A stretch of 64,000 nt of DNA from Vibrio xiamenensis (lineage in GTDB: Bacteria; Pseudomonadota; Gammaproteobacteria; Enterobacterales; Vibrionaceae): positions 124,001 through 188,000 of the forward strand of contig NZ_FNDD01000001.1 in assembly GCF_900100015.1 (NCBI RefSeq), in the 5' to 3' direction. This document shows, in pieces, positions 20,023 through 28,833 of this stretch (position 1 is its first letter; every line of letters begins with the position of its first letter). The translations under genes and the position numbers were made by a program. The notes beneath the pieces are model-generated. The model ran no database searches. It was not told the DNA's origin and was given only the letters and a program-made list of their open reading frames with translations.

Positions 20023-20229
20023 ATGGCTGAATTAGTACTAAGACAAGGTCATCAATTACACAATGTATTTAATCGAGTTATTAAGGTTAGTTTAGCTAAA
20101 CTTAAACAGTGGCGTCAAAACTCAAGAACACGTCACCAATTATCCCAACTTTCCGTACAACAGTTGCGTGATATTGGTATCGAATCGAATATCGCTAAAC
20201 AAGAAGCAAAGAAATGGTTCTGGCAATAA
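20023..20229 (+). CDS. Small DUF1127-domain protein
   Basis: A 68-residue, basic protein. The C-terminal half has the DUF1127 pattern: a helix with WRQNSRTRHQLSQLS followed by QQLRDIGIE. Members with this domain in other bacteria include short arginine-rich RNA-associated proteins, but I would not transfer that function. Strong ribosome site (AGGAG). Divergent from the LysR gene at 18967-19923, with 99 bases between them. Confidence 0.85.
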   Translation: MAELVLRQGHQLHNVFNRVIKVSLAKLKQWRQNSRTRHQLSQLSVQQLRDIGIESNIAKQEAKKWFWQ

Positions 20230-20252
20230 TAGTACTAGGTTGAGATAGAACG

Positions 20253-21146
20253 CTATTGATTATGCAGTTCTCGGTTTAACCATGCTTTAAATGCCTCAAT
20301 TCTAAGGGCTCGGGAAGAATTAGGATCGCTTATTAATGAGTAGCGAATACCCGGTTGTAGCCCTATATCAAACGGTTTCACCAATAAGCCGCGTTCGACG
20401 AAATCGGCAGATATGCTTTCTGTCGCTAAGCAAGCTCCGTGACCTGCCACCACCGCATTAATGGCCATATCAAAGGTTCCCACTTCCATCCATTGAATGT
20501 TATCCCTTGCAGTTTTGACATTGGCACTCTGAAACCATTGCTCCCAGCTAAATGCAGCAGAATGGAAGTCAATCAGCCAGCAACGTAGTAACTGCTCTGG
20601 ATGGGTGAATTGGATTGATTCAGCAAGCTGGGGAGAGCAGTAAGGATAAATCGCTTCTTCAAACAACAGCTCTTGCTCGAGCCCCAGTTCAGTAACATTC
20701 TCTTGTCCCTGCCAGATCAAAATATCTGTTTCGGTATGGCGAATATCTATATTGCGAACGGTGGTCATACGAATCGGAATATGCGGGTATTCCATGGTGA
20801 ATTTCCACAGTCTTGGCATTAACCATCGTGTCGAAAACGAGCGTGGTGCACTGAGGTTGAGTAAGCCTTCAAGAGGCTCATTTTGAATGCGATTTAGACC
20901 GGTAATAATATGTCTGAATCCATCATCGATATGCTGATAAAGCATCTGTCCTTTATCGGTAAGATGCATTTCTCTACCGCGACGCACAAACAATTTACAG
21001 CCGATATGATTCTCAAGTTGGCGGAGCTTTTGACTTATGGCGGCTTGAGTAATGAAAAGCTCTTCAGCTGCTTTACTGTAACTTTTATGCCGAGCTGCAG
21101 ATTCAAAATAGCGTAGTGCAGAGAGGTGTCGTAAGCGATTGTCCAT
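20253..21146 (-). CDS. LysR-family transcriptional regulator (GcvA-like)
   Basis: A 297-residue regulator. The N-terminus, LSALRYFESAARHKSYSKAA then ITQAAISQKLRQLENHIG, is a typical LysR helix-turn-helix, with an effector domain behind it. It resembles the regulator at 18967-19923 in length and class, and like it faces a small gene in the opposite direction (21244). It ends 23 bases after the DUF1127 gene of the first pair, so the two pairs are packed head to tail. Effector unknown. Confidence 0.9.
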   Translation of the reverse strand: MDNRLRHLSALRYFESAARHKSYSKAAEELFITQAAISQKLRQLENHIGCKLFVRRGREMHLTDKGQMLYQHIDDGFRHIITGLNRIQNEPLEGLLNLSAPRSFSTRWLMPRLWKFTMEYPHIPIRMTTVRNIDIRHTETDILIWQGQENVTELGLEQELLFEEAIYPYCSPQLAESIQFTHPEQLLRCWLIDFHSAAFSWEQWFQSANVKTARDNIQWMEVGTFDMAINAVVAGHGACLATESISADFVERGLLVKPFDIGLQPGIRYSLISDPNSSRALRIEAFKAWLNRELHNQ

Positions 21147-21243
21147 AACTTGAGCTTATAGTATGTGTAATAAAAGGTCGTTCGTAACCTGTAGGCGTTG
21201 TTTTGATAATAGCGATATCGGATTTAGATTCAAGGTATTACGA

Positions 21244-21414
21244 ATGTCATTTATTCACCATATTAGGGTGTATGTCAGTAAATTAAATATAAAATTTAAA
21301 AGCTTATGCTTGTTGGGGCGAAGTGATTTGACCAATGTTAGTCAGCATATGGCGCGAGATTTAGGAGTCGATGAGGGGCGTGTAAAGAGCAAACATTACT
21401 CCGAGTTTTTATAA
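21244..21414 (+). CDS. Small DUF1127-like protein, diverged
   Basis: A 56-residue reading frame beginning MSFIHHIRVYVSKL, with AAGG seven bases before the ATG. The C-terminal RDLGVDEGRVKSKHY lines up with RDIGIESNIAKQEAK of the protein at 20023, so it looks like a diverged DUF1127 member lacking most of the arginine-rich helix. An in-frame ATG at 21163 exists but has no good ribosome site and would lie only 17 bases from the divergent LysR start. Context (divergent LysR) supports it as a real gene. Confidence 0.65.
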   Translation: MSFIHHIRVYVSKLNIKFKSLCLLGRSDLTNVSQHMARDLGVDEGRVKSKHYSEFL

Positions 21415-21425
21415 TTTCAGCTAAT

Positions 21426-21450
21426 AAAAAAGGAGTGCTGAGCACTCCTT
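21426..21450 (-). terminator. Terminator of the acyl-CoA synthetase gene
   Basis: On the minus strand AAGGAGTGCT / AGCACTCCTT forms a 10-base-pair stem followed by a T-run. There is no T-run on the plus strand, so it works for the leftward gene. Confidence 0.75.
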
Positions 21451-21475
21451 AACGGTTAACAATCGAAACCAGCGA

Positions 21476-23161
21476 TTAATCTTCCCACACCACCAATTGA
21501 CCTTTCGGCCACTCTTGTCCGATTTGATGGTATTTTTGCTCGAGAACATGACGCTTGATTTTGAGTGTTGGAGTCAAAATGCCATTCTCAATGCTCCACG
21601 GCTCTTTGATCATCAAAACCCCTTTGATCTGTTCATGAGATTCCAGTTCGGAGTTCATACGATTAATGATTTTACGTGTGGTTTTCTCATAACGAACGCG
21701 ATCAAAGTTTTTGAACTGGTGCGGGACAACGAGAAGAATAGGGGCAGGTAAGCCTAGGCCAATAAGGCACATCATCTCGACACGACTGTACTCAAACAGT
21801 TTTTTCTCAATCGGCACTGGCGAGACAAATTTTCCTTTCGCAGTTTTAAAGGTGTCTTTTTTACGTCCTTGAATGGTCAGATATCCATCTTGATCGAGTG
21901 AACCTATATCGCCAGTATGAAGCCAACCTTCATTGTTAAAGGATTCTTTGGTGGCTTCATCGTTATGATAGTAACCGGAAAAGACGCCTTTGCTGTTCAC
22001 TAAAATCTCGCCATCTGCAGCGATTTTAATATTGACGCCAGGCCCCGCGTTTCCGACGGTACCGATTTTGTTCGGGTTAAAAGGGTAATTAATGGTGCTG
22101 TAAGCGTAAGATTCCGTCATTCCCCAAGCCTCGGTAATATTAAGGCCAACCGAGTGGTACCATTTGAGTAACGCTGGAGAAACTGGCGCAGAGCCACAAC
22201 CTAAAATTCTGGCTCGAGTAAGTCCAAGACCTTCGGCAATCTTCTTCTTCACGATGCGATTGATGATTGGCAGTTTGAGTAAAATATTCAGTTTTCGCTG
22301 CGGCAATTTGTCTTGAATACGTTGTTGAAATAGAGTCCATAACCTAGGCACAGAGATAAAGAACGTTGGTTGATGCCTCTTAACGTCCTCAAGAAACGTT
22401 TCCAATGACTCAGAAAATGCAGTTGGAACAGCGCCGGTAATTGAAGTACCAAAGACGTAGACTCGCTCAGTGATGTGAGCAAGGGGAAGGTAGGAGAACA
22501 AGCGGTCATCATCTTTTAGGCCAATAAGGCTGACAAGTTGTTGCACCGACCACGAGAAAGCACCGTAGCTTAACATGGCGCCTTTGGGTTTACCTGAGGT
22601 TCCAGAGGTATATACCAGAGACATAATTTTATTGTCGCTGTGTTGTGGGCGTTCTTGGCTAGGTGAGTGCTCGGAGATCAGTTGATCAAAGTTATATTGA
22701 GCCTTGGGCGCTGAATCGTAAGAATAGCCAATAGACAAAATGTCTGAATTGCTTTTCAGCGCGCTTTGAGTGGCGTCGATACTATCCAGTTTACCGACAA
22801 TAATAGCTTTACTCGCACTGTGTTTCAGACAGTAATCAATGGTTTCATCGCTCGCTGTTGGGAAAATTGGCACGCTGACATAATCACCCAACATCAATGC
22901 GAGATCAGTAACAAACCACTCTGCGCAGTTCTTTGATATGAGCGCTACTTTGTCTCCAGGCTGTAAGCCTAAAGAACGCAAGGCACTGACCAAACGAAGC
23001 GCACTGTCTGCCACATCAGAAAAAGTCCACTCAACAAATTCACCGTTAACGCTTTGTTTTAGATAGACGTCATTTGGCTTTTCTTTTGCCCACTTAAGGA
23101 TCAATTCGTTAGGCGGGGGAAGAGTACACGAAACTTTATGGTTTTCATTTGGCAAAATCAT
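21476..23161 (-). CDS. AMP-forming long-chain acyl-CoA synthetase-like protein
   Basis: A 561-residue adenylate-forming enzyme expected to activate fatty acids as acyl-AMP and then acyl-CoA. Visible motifs: SLVYTSGTSGKPKGAML (ATP P-loop), TEAWGMTES (A5), GWLHTGDIGSLDQDG and GRKKDTFKTAKGKFVSP (A8 hinge). The last carries an insertion or variation typical of the bubblegum/long-chain class rather than FadD. The ATG at 23161 has GGAG six bases upstream; an in-frame GTG four codons earlier overlaps that site and was not used. Single-gene unit ending at its own terminator. Substrate chain length cannot be read. Confidence 0.88.
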   Translation of the reverse strand: MILPNENHKVSCTLPPPNELILKWAKEKPNDVYLKQSVNGEFVEWTFSDVADSALRLVSALRSLGLQPGDKVALISKNCAEWFVTDLALMLGDYVSVPIFPTASDETIDYCLKHSASKAIIVGKLDSIDATQSALKSNSDILSIGYSYDSAPKAQYNFDQLISEHSPSQERPQHSDNKIMSLVYTSGTSGKPKGAMLSYGAFSWSVQQLVSLIGLKDDDRLFSYLPLAHITERVYVFGTSITGAVPTAFSESLETFLEDVKRHQPTFFISVPRLWTLFQQRIQDKLPQRKLNILLKLPIINRIVKKKIAEGLGLTRARILGCGSAPVSPALLKWYHSVGLNITEAWGMTESYAYSTINYPFNPNKIGTVGNAGPGVNIKIAADGEILVNSKGVFSGYYHNDEATKESFNNEGWLHTGDIGSLDQDGYLTIQGRKKDTFKTAKGKFVSPVPIEKKLFEYSRVEMMCLIGLGLPAPILLVVPHQFKNFDRVRYEKTTRKIINRMNSELESHEQIKGVLMIKEPWSIENGILTPTLKIKRHVLEQKYHQIGQEWPKGQLVVWED

Positions 23162-23273
23162 AAGGCGCTCCACTTGTTATATTTATTGTTTATTTGTTAA
23201 TTTATTGTTAACTCTAACATGCATGTAATTGCTTAGGAAAGAACCGATTACGAAAAGAGAGAGGTAAACGAGG

Positions 23274-24023
23274 TTAGGTTGAATGACGATAATTGGCTGG
23301 AGTGACGCCGGTTTTCTTTTTGAAGATGCGCGTGAAGTAAGAGACATCTTTATAGCCACATTGAAATGCGATGAATGCCACTTTGGTCTTTTTATCTTCT
23401 TTTAAAAGTTGCTTTGCGAGACCAATACGTTTTTGAATGACGTAATCTCGAAATGTCATGCCAATGGCATTGTGAAATACTTTAGAAAAATAACTGACTG
23501 AGTAATGGCAGTACTCTGCGACATCTTCTTCTCTTATCGTTCTGGATAAGTTTTTTTCTATATACCCGAGTATTTCAACCAAATCAGAATTCAGCTCTTC
23601 GGCTAATGCATATTCCTGCCTGTTTTGCTGGGTTAGAGGAGATTCTTGATTAGCGAAATGGCTGAAATGATAAAACAGCTGAGTACTGAGTTTTTCTATC
23701 CAAGTCAGAATATCCCCTTGCTTAAGGTTATAACTGTTGAGTACTGAGTCGCTAACTAAGTTTTTTTCTTCTACGAAACCGTTATGCAGAATGATGAGTT
23801 TTTTTCTTAAGTGGTCACAGATTTTGATCGATGTATTGAGCAGTGCGTTTTCATGCTCACTTTCATGGAAGAAAAAGCAGAACTGGATCTCCGGGTCGCT
23901 AAGTACCGAAACATCAAATCCAAACTCTTTGATTTGAAAGTAATGTTCGATATGAAAAAGGGTGTCTTTTGGGACATAAGAGAGAGATTGACCTATCCAG
24001 TATCCTTGATGCAAGACGTTCAT
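23274..24023 (-). CDS. AraC-family transcriptional regulator
   Basis: A 249-residue protein. The C-terminal hundred residues are a double helix-turn-helix of the AraC type (YFSKVFHNAIGMTFRDYV ... FQCGYKDVSYFTRIFKKKTG ... TPANYR). The N-terminal 140 residues show no domain I can name. It is divergent from the flp/tad locus, with a 439-base gap, so it is the best local candidate for its regulator; this is inference from position only. Confidence 0.88.
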   Translation of the reverse strand: MNVLHQGYWIGQSLSYVPKDTLFHIEHYFQIKEFGFDVSVLSDPEIQFCFFFHESEHENALLNTSIKICDHLRKKLIILHNGFVEEKNLVSDSVLNSYNLKQGDILTWIEKLSTQLFYHFSHFANQESPLTQQNRQEYALAEELNSDLVEILGYIEKNLSRTIREEDVAEYCHYSVSYFSKVFHNAIGMTFRDYVIQKRIGLAKQLLKEDKKTKVAFIAFQCGYKDVSYFTRIFKKKTGVTPANYRHST

Positions 24024-24462
24024 CGTATTTCCGTCACACTAAAGTTCATGATCGAAAGGTTAGAACAAGTTCACACTATTTCAACTTGTTATTGAGTTTA
24101 ATTATCATTTGCGCAAATAACTGTATTGTCATTAGTTGATGGGTAACTTGTGAGTCACTTCAAATCAATATGTGTGTCAAAAAAAGTCAAGTATTAAAAG
24201 TGATACTAAGTATTTATCCGCCGTAACGAAAGTTGTCGTACGCAAATTTTCTAAAAAGCTAATTAATAACAGTGATTAAGTTATTTATAAAACCACTGAT
24301 ATTTTATTTTTTAATGTTTAAAACATTATTAAGCGTTTTTTTTTCTAAAAAAATACAACAAAAAAGTACCATTTCTGGATAAAAGAATACTAACCGTTAG
24401 TCCTTTTTAGTTATAGATTTGAGAAAGGCGATGTGAGTTATTGCTGGTTAAGGAGAGTTATC
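24024..24462. other. AT-rich control region before the flp pilin gene
   Basis: No gene seen. It is a 439-base, very AT-rich stretch with runs of A and T in its second half. No clear -35/-10 pair at good spacing stands out, and I see no terminator. Its composition and length are typical of a region bound by H-NS-type silencers in Vibrio, which is inference. Confidence 0.5.
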
Positions 24463-24627
24463 ATGAATAAATTAATCAATTCAATTCAATCCTTTATGAA
24501 GGATGAAGAAGGGCTAACTGTAGTTGAGTACGTTGTGGGCGCAGGGCTTCTAGTTATTGCCTTGGGCGTATTGTTTACTAATTGGGGAACGCTTTTACAA
24601 ACGAAGCTTGAAGCGGTGCTGAGTTAG
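24463..24627 (+). CDS. flp: Flp-type pilin
   Basis: A 54-residue precursor of the Flp/Fap pilin, the main subunit of the Tad pilus. The leader MNKLINSIQSFMKDEEG ends in Gly17. The mature part would begin LTVVEYVVGAG, with the invariant Glu at +5 and Tyr at +6 and then one hydrophobic helix. The start is an ATG with AAGGAGAG upstream; an in-frame ATG 30 bases earlier is not needed. A perfect 11-base-pair hairpin follows the gene and separates it from tadV, a common way to leave more pilin message than machinery message. Confidence 0.93.
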   Translation: MNKLINSIQSFMKDEEGLTVVEYVVGAGLLVIALGVLFTNWGTLLQTKLEAVLS

Positions 24628-24662
24628 CATCAAAACTTATTTTTGGCCGAGCCTGACTAGAA

Positions 24663-24693
24663 CCCTCCTTTTATGGTGTTTGTAAAAGGAGGG
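24663..24693 (+). promoter_or_regulatory. Strong intercistronic hairpin between flp and tadV
   Basis: CCCTCCTTTTA (24663-24673) pairs perfectly with TAAAAGGAGGG (24683-24693) around a nine-base loop. No T-tract follows, so it is more likely a 3'-end stabiliser or processing signal for flp mRNA than a full terminator. It also hides an AAAGGAGGG sequence that looks like a ribosome site. Confidence 0.7.
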
Positions 24694-24726
24694 ACATACA
24701 ATTATTCATATTTTGGCGAGAACATT

Positions 24727-25254
24727 ATGATTTTGGTTACCCTAGACTATATGTTTTGGTCAATCTTGTTCTTTATTGCCGTTATCGATGCAAGGGAACA
24801 CCGAATTCCCAATCAATTTTTGATCACTTTGATTATCACTGTATTGTTTGAAAAGTTTGTTTCAGAACATGATTTTTTTTATGTAATTGATTTGTTTTTG
24901 GGTTGTTTTTTGTTCTTTTTCTTTTTCCTTCTTCTTTATTTTATGAATGTCATGTCTCCAGGAGATGTAAAGTTGATGGGGGTCGTTGGCTTATGGTGTG
25001 GGTGGAACAATGCATTTGTTACAGTTCAGTTCATATTTTTATCTGCAGTGGTTGTTGGCTTTTTTTATTATTTTTTAAACGTAGCTGGTCGCTCGCAAGT
25101 TAAAGGTTTTATTACACCTATGTCTTATTTATCTACTTTTCACTTTTCTGCTTCTGGTGTTTTGGGAAACAGTACTTGCGGCAAGCTTACGATGCCATTT
25201 GCACCTATTGTCGTCATCGGTTTGGCTTTACACCAGTATTTTAATCAAGTTTAA
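24727..25254 (+). CDS. tadV: Prepilin peptidase TadV/CpaA (A24 family)
   Basis: A 175-residue inner-membrane aspartyl protease that removes the leader from Flp pilin and the pseudopilins TadE/TadF. Catalytic aspartates are in VIDAREHRIPNQ and in SPGDVKLMG. About five hydrophobic segments are visible. I chose ATG at 24727 because an in-frame ATG at 24673 falls inside the hairpin described above and adds an unrelated 18-residue stretch. Low GC compared with the genes that follow. Confidence 0.88.
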   Translation: MILVTLDYMFWSILFFIAVIDAREHRIPNQFLITLIITVLFEKFVSEHDFFYVIDLFLGCFLFFFFFLLLYFMNVMSPGDVKLMGVVGLWCGWNNAFVTVQFIFLSAVVVGFFYYFLNVAGRSQVKGFITPMSYLSTFHFSASGVLGNSTCGKLTMPFAPIVVIGLALHQYFNQV

Positions 25255-25267
25255 CAAGGAGTTCTCA

Positions 25268-26611
25268 ATGGTTTCTGCCCCAACTGATAGCCGACATAGA
25301 GAACTTTTGACTCCTCAAGCGCAGGCTCCTCAAGTCCCGACCTCTTTTGAACATTTAGGGGTTCCAAGGGCCGTGGTTGAAAATCTTTTGATTAAGCAGA
25401 TTGCGGCTTACCCTAAATCCAGTTTACTCCAGTTGACTAAGCTGATGTGTATTAACAGCCACTTGGTCGAAGATATTATCGCAACGCTACGCAAGAAATC
25501 CCTTGTTGAAGTGTTCCAAGCCGAGTCAGGTGCTTTTGGACAGACATCAGGTAATATTGTTTACGCGCTGTCAGAACAAGGCATGCAAGAAGCCGATAAT
25601 GCTTTTGTTAAAGACGCTTATTTAGGGCCAGTGCCTGTTTCGCTTACTGATTATGATGCCATGGTCAAGGCGCAGGATGTGAGAGCCAAATTGGTCACTC
25701 GAAATGATGTGACGGTTGCACTTAACGACGTTTACGGCGCTGAGCGTTTAATTTCTGTGCTAGGGCCGGCGATCAATTCTGGCCGGGCTCTACTTCTTTA
25801 CGGCGATGCGGGTACAGGCAAAACCTTTGTGGCGACAAGGCTGCTTAATTCATTAAATACTTCCGTTTACGTTCCTTACTCTGTGTATGCCGCAGGCAAT
25901 ATCATCAAGGTCTTTTCGGGGCAACATCATAAAAAAGTCGCTGAGCAAGAATCTCAGAGTTTGGCGTTTAAGTCTCAATATGACAAACGTTGGGTACTGT
26001 GCGAGCGACCAAGTATTCAGGTTGGGGGTGAACTCACCATGGATATGTTAGAAGTCAACCACTCTGAGCATAATCGTGTTTGGATGGCACCACTGCAAAT
26101 GATGGCAAATAACGGAATTTTCATCATTGATGACCTTGGTCGTCAACCTATGCCTGTCGCAACGCTATTAAACCGCTGGATAGTGCCAATGGAGTATTTT
26201 TTTGATCACTTATCACTGCCAAATGGTCAGCAAATTACGATTCCATTTATTTTAACTCTGGCTTTTTCTACTAACTTAAATCCTGAAAAAATTAGTGATC
26301 CGGCTTTTTTACGTCGGCTTGGTTACAAAATTCAATTTCAACCGTTACTTGAATCTGAATATAGAGCTCTGTGGGAAAAACTTTCTCAGGGGCGTCAGTT
26401 ACAAATAGCGCCAAATACATTTGACGCATTATTTTCATTACATCGTCAACACAGTGTCGGTTTTTACCCTTGTTTACCTAAAGATATTGTTGGTATCAGT
26501 CGCGATATTATTGCTTTCGAGCAATCCGAACCGGTTATCACGCCTGAAGTCCTCAATCGTTCTTGGGAAGTGTATTTCACTGCTGACGGTAAAGGCGGAG
26601 GTGAACGATGA
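25268..26611 (+). CDS. AAA+ ATPase in the tad locus, function unknown
   Basis: A 447-residue cytosolic ATPase not in the classical Tad parts list. The N-terminal region (about residues 30-110) is helical and looks like a winged-helix module (IAAYPKSSLLQLTKLM ... IVYALSEQGMQEAD). The C-terminal part is an AAA+ domain with Walker A GDAGTGKT at 179-186, Walker B around residues 283-292 (IFIIDDLGR), a possible sensor Asn in AFSTNLNPE, and an arginine-rich DPAFLRRLGYK segment. The start is ATG with AAGGAG upstream (an upstream in-frame ATG overlaps tadV). It is translationally coupled to cpaB (ATGA). Similar ATPases occur in some other tad loci; the role is unknown to me, perhaps remodelling assembly factors. 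Confidence 0.8.
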   Translation: MVSAPTDSRHRELLTPQAQAPQVPTSFEHLGVPRAVVENLLIKQIAAYPKSSLLQLTKLMCINSHLVEDIIATLRKKSLVEVFQAESGAFGQTSGNIVYALSEQGMQEADNAFVKDAYLGPVPVSLTDYDAMVKAQDVRAKLVTRNDVTVALNDVYGAERLISVLGPAINSGRALLLYGDAGTGKTFVATRLLNSLNTSVYVPYSVYAAGNIIKVFSGQHHKKVAEQESQSLAFKSQYDKRWVLCERPSIQVGGELTMDMLEVNHSEHNRVWMAPLQMMANNGIFIIDDLGRQPMPVATLLNRWIVPMEYFFDHLSLPNGQQITIPFILTLAFSTNLNPEKISDPAFLRRLGYKIQFQPLLESEYRALWEKLSQGRQLQIAPNTFDALFSLHRQHSVGFYPCLPKDIVGISRDIIAFEQSEPVITPEVLNRSWEVYFTADGKGGGER

Positions 26612-27354
26612 GTCGTAACCAAGTCATTTTGCTGTTTTTTCTATCGATAATTTTTGGCTTAGGGGCGGTTTTTTTTGCCAAGAAATGGATGGACAACCAA
26701 GTTCAACCACAAGTTGAAGTTGAAGTTGTCGAGCGAGAGCCGGTGATTGTTGCCGCGCGAGAAATTGTCGCAGGAACGGTGATCGAAGCACAGCATTTAA
26801 AAAGTAAGTTGCTAGAGAAAGACTGGAGGACGGAGACTCAGTTCACCAGTGAAGATGATGTATTAGGTCTTATAGCGGAAAATACCATCTTTCCAGACGA
26901 CATCATCACTATCAATCGTGTGACTCAGCCTGGTGAAGGGGCAACGTTAGCGGCGTTGATTCCTGAGAATAAGCGGGCTGTGACGATACGTGTTAATGAC
27001 GTCATAGGCGTTGCCGGTTTTTTATTGCCGGGTAACCGTGTCGATGTACTCAATACGATTCAATACAGTAAAACATCGGCGTCGACTCGAACCGTACTCA
27101 AAGACATTAAGGTACTTGCCGTTGACCAAACAGCAAAAACCGATGAAAACAAGCCGATTATCGTTCGCGCTGTCACTTTGGAAGTGTCGCCAACTGATGC
27201 GGAGAAATTATTGTCTGCACGCAGTCGCGGTGAAATCCAACTTACCCTGCGTAACCCTCATGAAAAGCCACAACCTGTAGTGCGTAGATATGTGGCTCCA
27301 AGTGTCACCATCATTAAAGGTACTGAATCTTCCAGTATTCGAGTCTCGGATTGA
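26608..27354 (+). CDS. cpaB: Flp pilus assembly protein CpaB/RcpC
   Basis: A 248-residue protein with one N-terminal membrane anchor (about residues 5-24) and a periplasmic part. The SAF-type domain starts with PVIVAAREIVAGTVIEAQHL, the recognisable beta-clip region, followed by the RcpC domain with ENKRAVTIRVNDVIGVAGFLLPGNRVDV. In Tad systems it works with the secretin RcpA in the cell envelope. It overlaps the ATPase stop by four bases and precedes the secretin by eight. Confidence 0.93.
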   Translation: MSRNQVILLFFLSIIFGLGAVFFAKKWMDNQVQPQVEVEVVEREPVIVAAREIVAGTVIEAQHLKSKLLEKDWRTETQFTSEDDVLGLIAENTIFPDDIITINRVTQPGEGATLAALIPENKRAVTIRVNDVIGVAGFLLPGNRVDVLNTIQYSKTSASTRTVLKDIKVLAVDQTAKTDENKPIIVRAVTLEVSPTDAEKLLSARSRGEIQLTLRNPHEKPQPVVRRYVAPSVTIIKGTESSSIRVSD

Positions 27355-27362
27355 GGTGAAAC

Positions 27363-28823
27363 ATGAAGAAAATAATTATTCTAATGTCTGCTTTGTTTAT
27401 CTTGTCATTACCCAGTGTTGCCGCTACTCAGACAGGAAAAATCGTTACTGTACCGCATCATAAATCGACTCATGTAACCTTGGTGGGGAAAGCTAAACGA
27501 GTCTCTTTGGGTGATCCAAGTGTGTTAGATATTGTGATGCTGAAATCCGATGAACTGTTTTTAATCGGTAAGAAGCTTGGTTCGACGAATCTAATGGCAT
27601 GGGATCGTAACGGACGTTTGATCGAATCAATTAATATTCAAGTAACCCACGATTTGAATAGTCTCAAAGCCAAACTGTATGAGTTTTTACCTGATGAAGT
27701 CATCAAGGTTCACAGCGCTCAACAGCGATTGATTTTAAGTGGGCAAATCAGCAGTCAGTCAGCAATGAACATTGCCCTGCGTGTCGCGGAGACTTATGCA
27801 TCGGGGCAAGCAGCAGACAAGCAAACCGAATCGCTAAGTGAGCAGGTTGGGCAAACCGGGGTTATTAACCTTATGACGATAGGTGGCGCGCAGCAAGTAA
27901 TGCTAGAAGTTACGGTTGCAGAGGTGCAACGCAGTTTAGTGAGAAAGTTTGACGCCAACTTTCACTTTTTTGAACAGAACGGTAGTTTCTCTTGGGGCGG
28001 ATCGTCTTCGGGAGCTTCTATAGATACAGCGTTAGGAATTGTCACGCCGATATTTGATACATCCAGCGTTTCGAATACTGGGATTCTTGGCTCTTTTATC
28101 GACAGCGACACCTTATTTGGCTTTGCGCTCGATATTGCCAAACAAAACGGCACTGCAAAAGTCTTGGCAGAACCCAATCTAACTGCGATTAGTGGTGCAA
28201 AAGCCGAGTTCTTGGCTGGTGGTGAATTTCCTATTCCTGTGCCTGATAAAGATGGCATCACCATTGAGTATAAAGAATATGGGGTGGGGCTTAAGTTTAT
28301 TCCCACCGTCCTGAGTGACAAAAAAATCAATCTCAACTTAGCAGTAGACGTCAGCGAAATCGCCAATAGTAGTTCGTTAACTTTAACGCCGAGTACAACC
28401 AACAGCACCTATGTTATTCCGCCCATTACTCGTCGTAGCGCTTCGTCAACGTTAGAACTGGCTGATGGGCAAACTATTGGTATCGCAGGGCTATTAAGTG
28501 AAAATGTTCGTGATGTGATAGCTGAAATGCCTGGTTTTAGCGATATCCCTATTATCGGCCAACTATTTAATAGCCAAGAGTATGTGTCTGGAGAGACGGA
28601 ACTGGTGATTTTAGTCACTCCTAGGTTGGCTAAGCCTATCGACCGTCGTCGTATTAACCTTCCAACCGATGCTTTTGTTGAACCCAACGATCTTGAATAT
28701 TACTTGTTAGGACGCGGTGCCTATTTGGCTCCGCATCCCAAGCAAAAACCAATGCGCGAAGAGAGCCAGTACCTGAGTGGCAGTAAAGGCGGAACTGAAG
28801 GCACTTTTGGTCATAGCTTATAG
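27363..28823 (+). CDS. rcpA: Tad secretin RcpA/CpaC
   Basis: A 486-residue outer-membrane channel protein of the type II/III secretin family. A signal peptide (about 1-21, cut after SVAA) is followed by a pilus-formation N-domain (TLVGKAKRVSLGDPSVLDI, LIGKKLGSTNLMAWD), a BON-like stretch, and the secretin core (NGTAKVLAEPNLTAISGAKA, EYGVGLKFIPTV, ELVILVTPRLAKPI). The oligomer should let the Flp fibre cross the outer membrane. A short C-terminal tail rich in Lys, Gly and Ser follows the core. Confidence 0.95.
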   Translation: MKKIIILMSALFILSLPSVAATQTGKIVTVPHHKSTHVTLVGKAKRVSLGDPSVLDIVMLKSDELFLIGKKLGSTNLMAWDRNGRLIESINIQVTHDLNSLKAKLYEFLPDEVIKVHSAQQRLILSGQISSQSAMNIALRVAETYASGQAADKQTESLSEQVGQTGVINLMTIGGAQQVMLEVTVAEVQRSLVRKFDANFHFFEQNGSFSWGGSSSGASIDTALGIVTPIFDTSSVSNTGILGSFIDSDTLFGFALDIAKQNGTAKVLAEPNLTAISGAKAEFLAGGEFPIPVPDKDGITIEYKEYGVGLKFIPTVLSDKKINLNLAVDVSEIANSSSLTLTPSTTNSTYVIPPITRRSASSTLELADGQTIGIAGLLSENVRDVIAEMPGFSDIPIIGQLFNSQEYVSGETELVILVTPRLAKPIDRRRINLPTDAFVEPNDLEYYLLGRGAYLAPHPKQKPMREESQYLSGSKGGTEGTFGHSL

Positions 28824-28833
28824 GAGCAGACAG

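Noticed and set aside
27962..28408. 148-residue open frame on the minus strand
   Set aside because: Antisense shadow of the secretin gene; composition (Ser/Leu-rich) is what the complement of a beta-rich gene gives.
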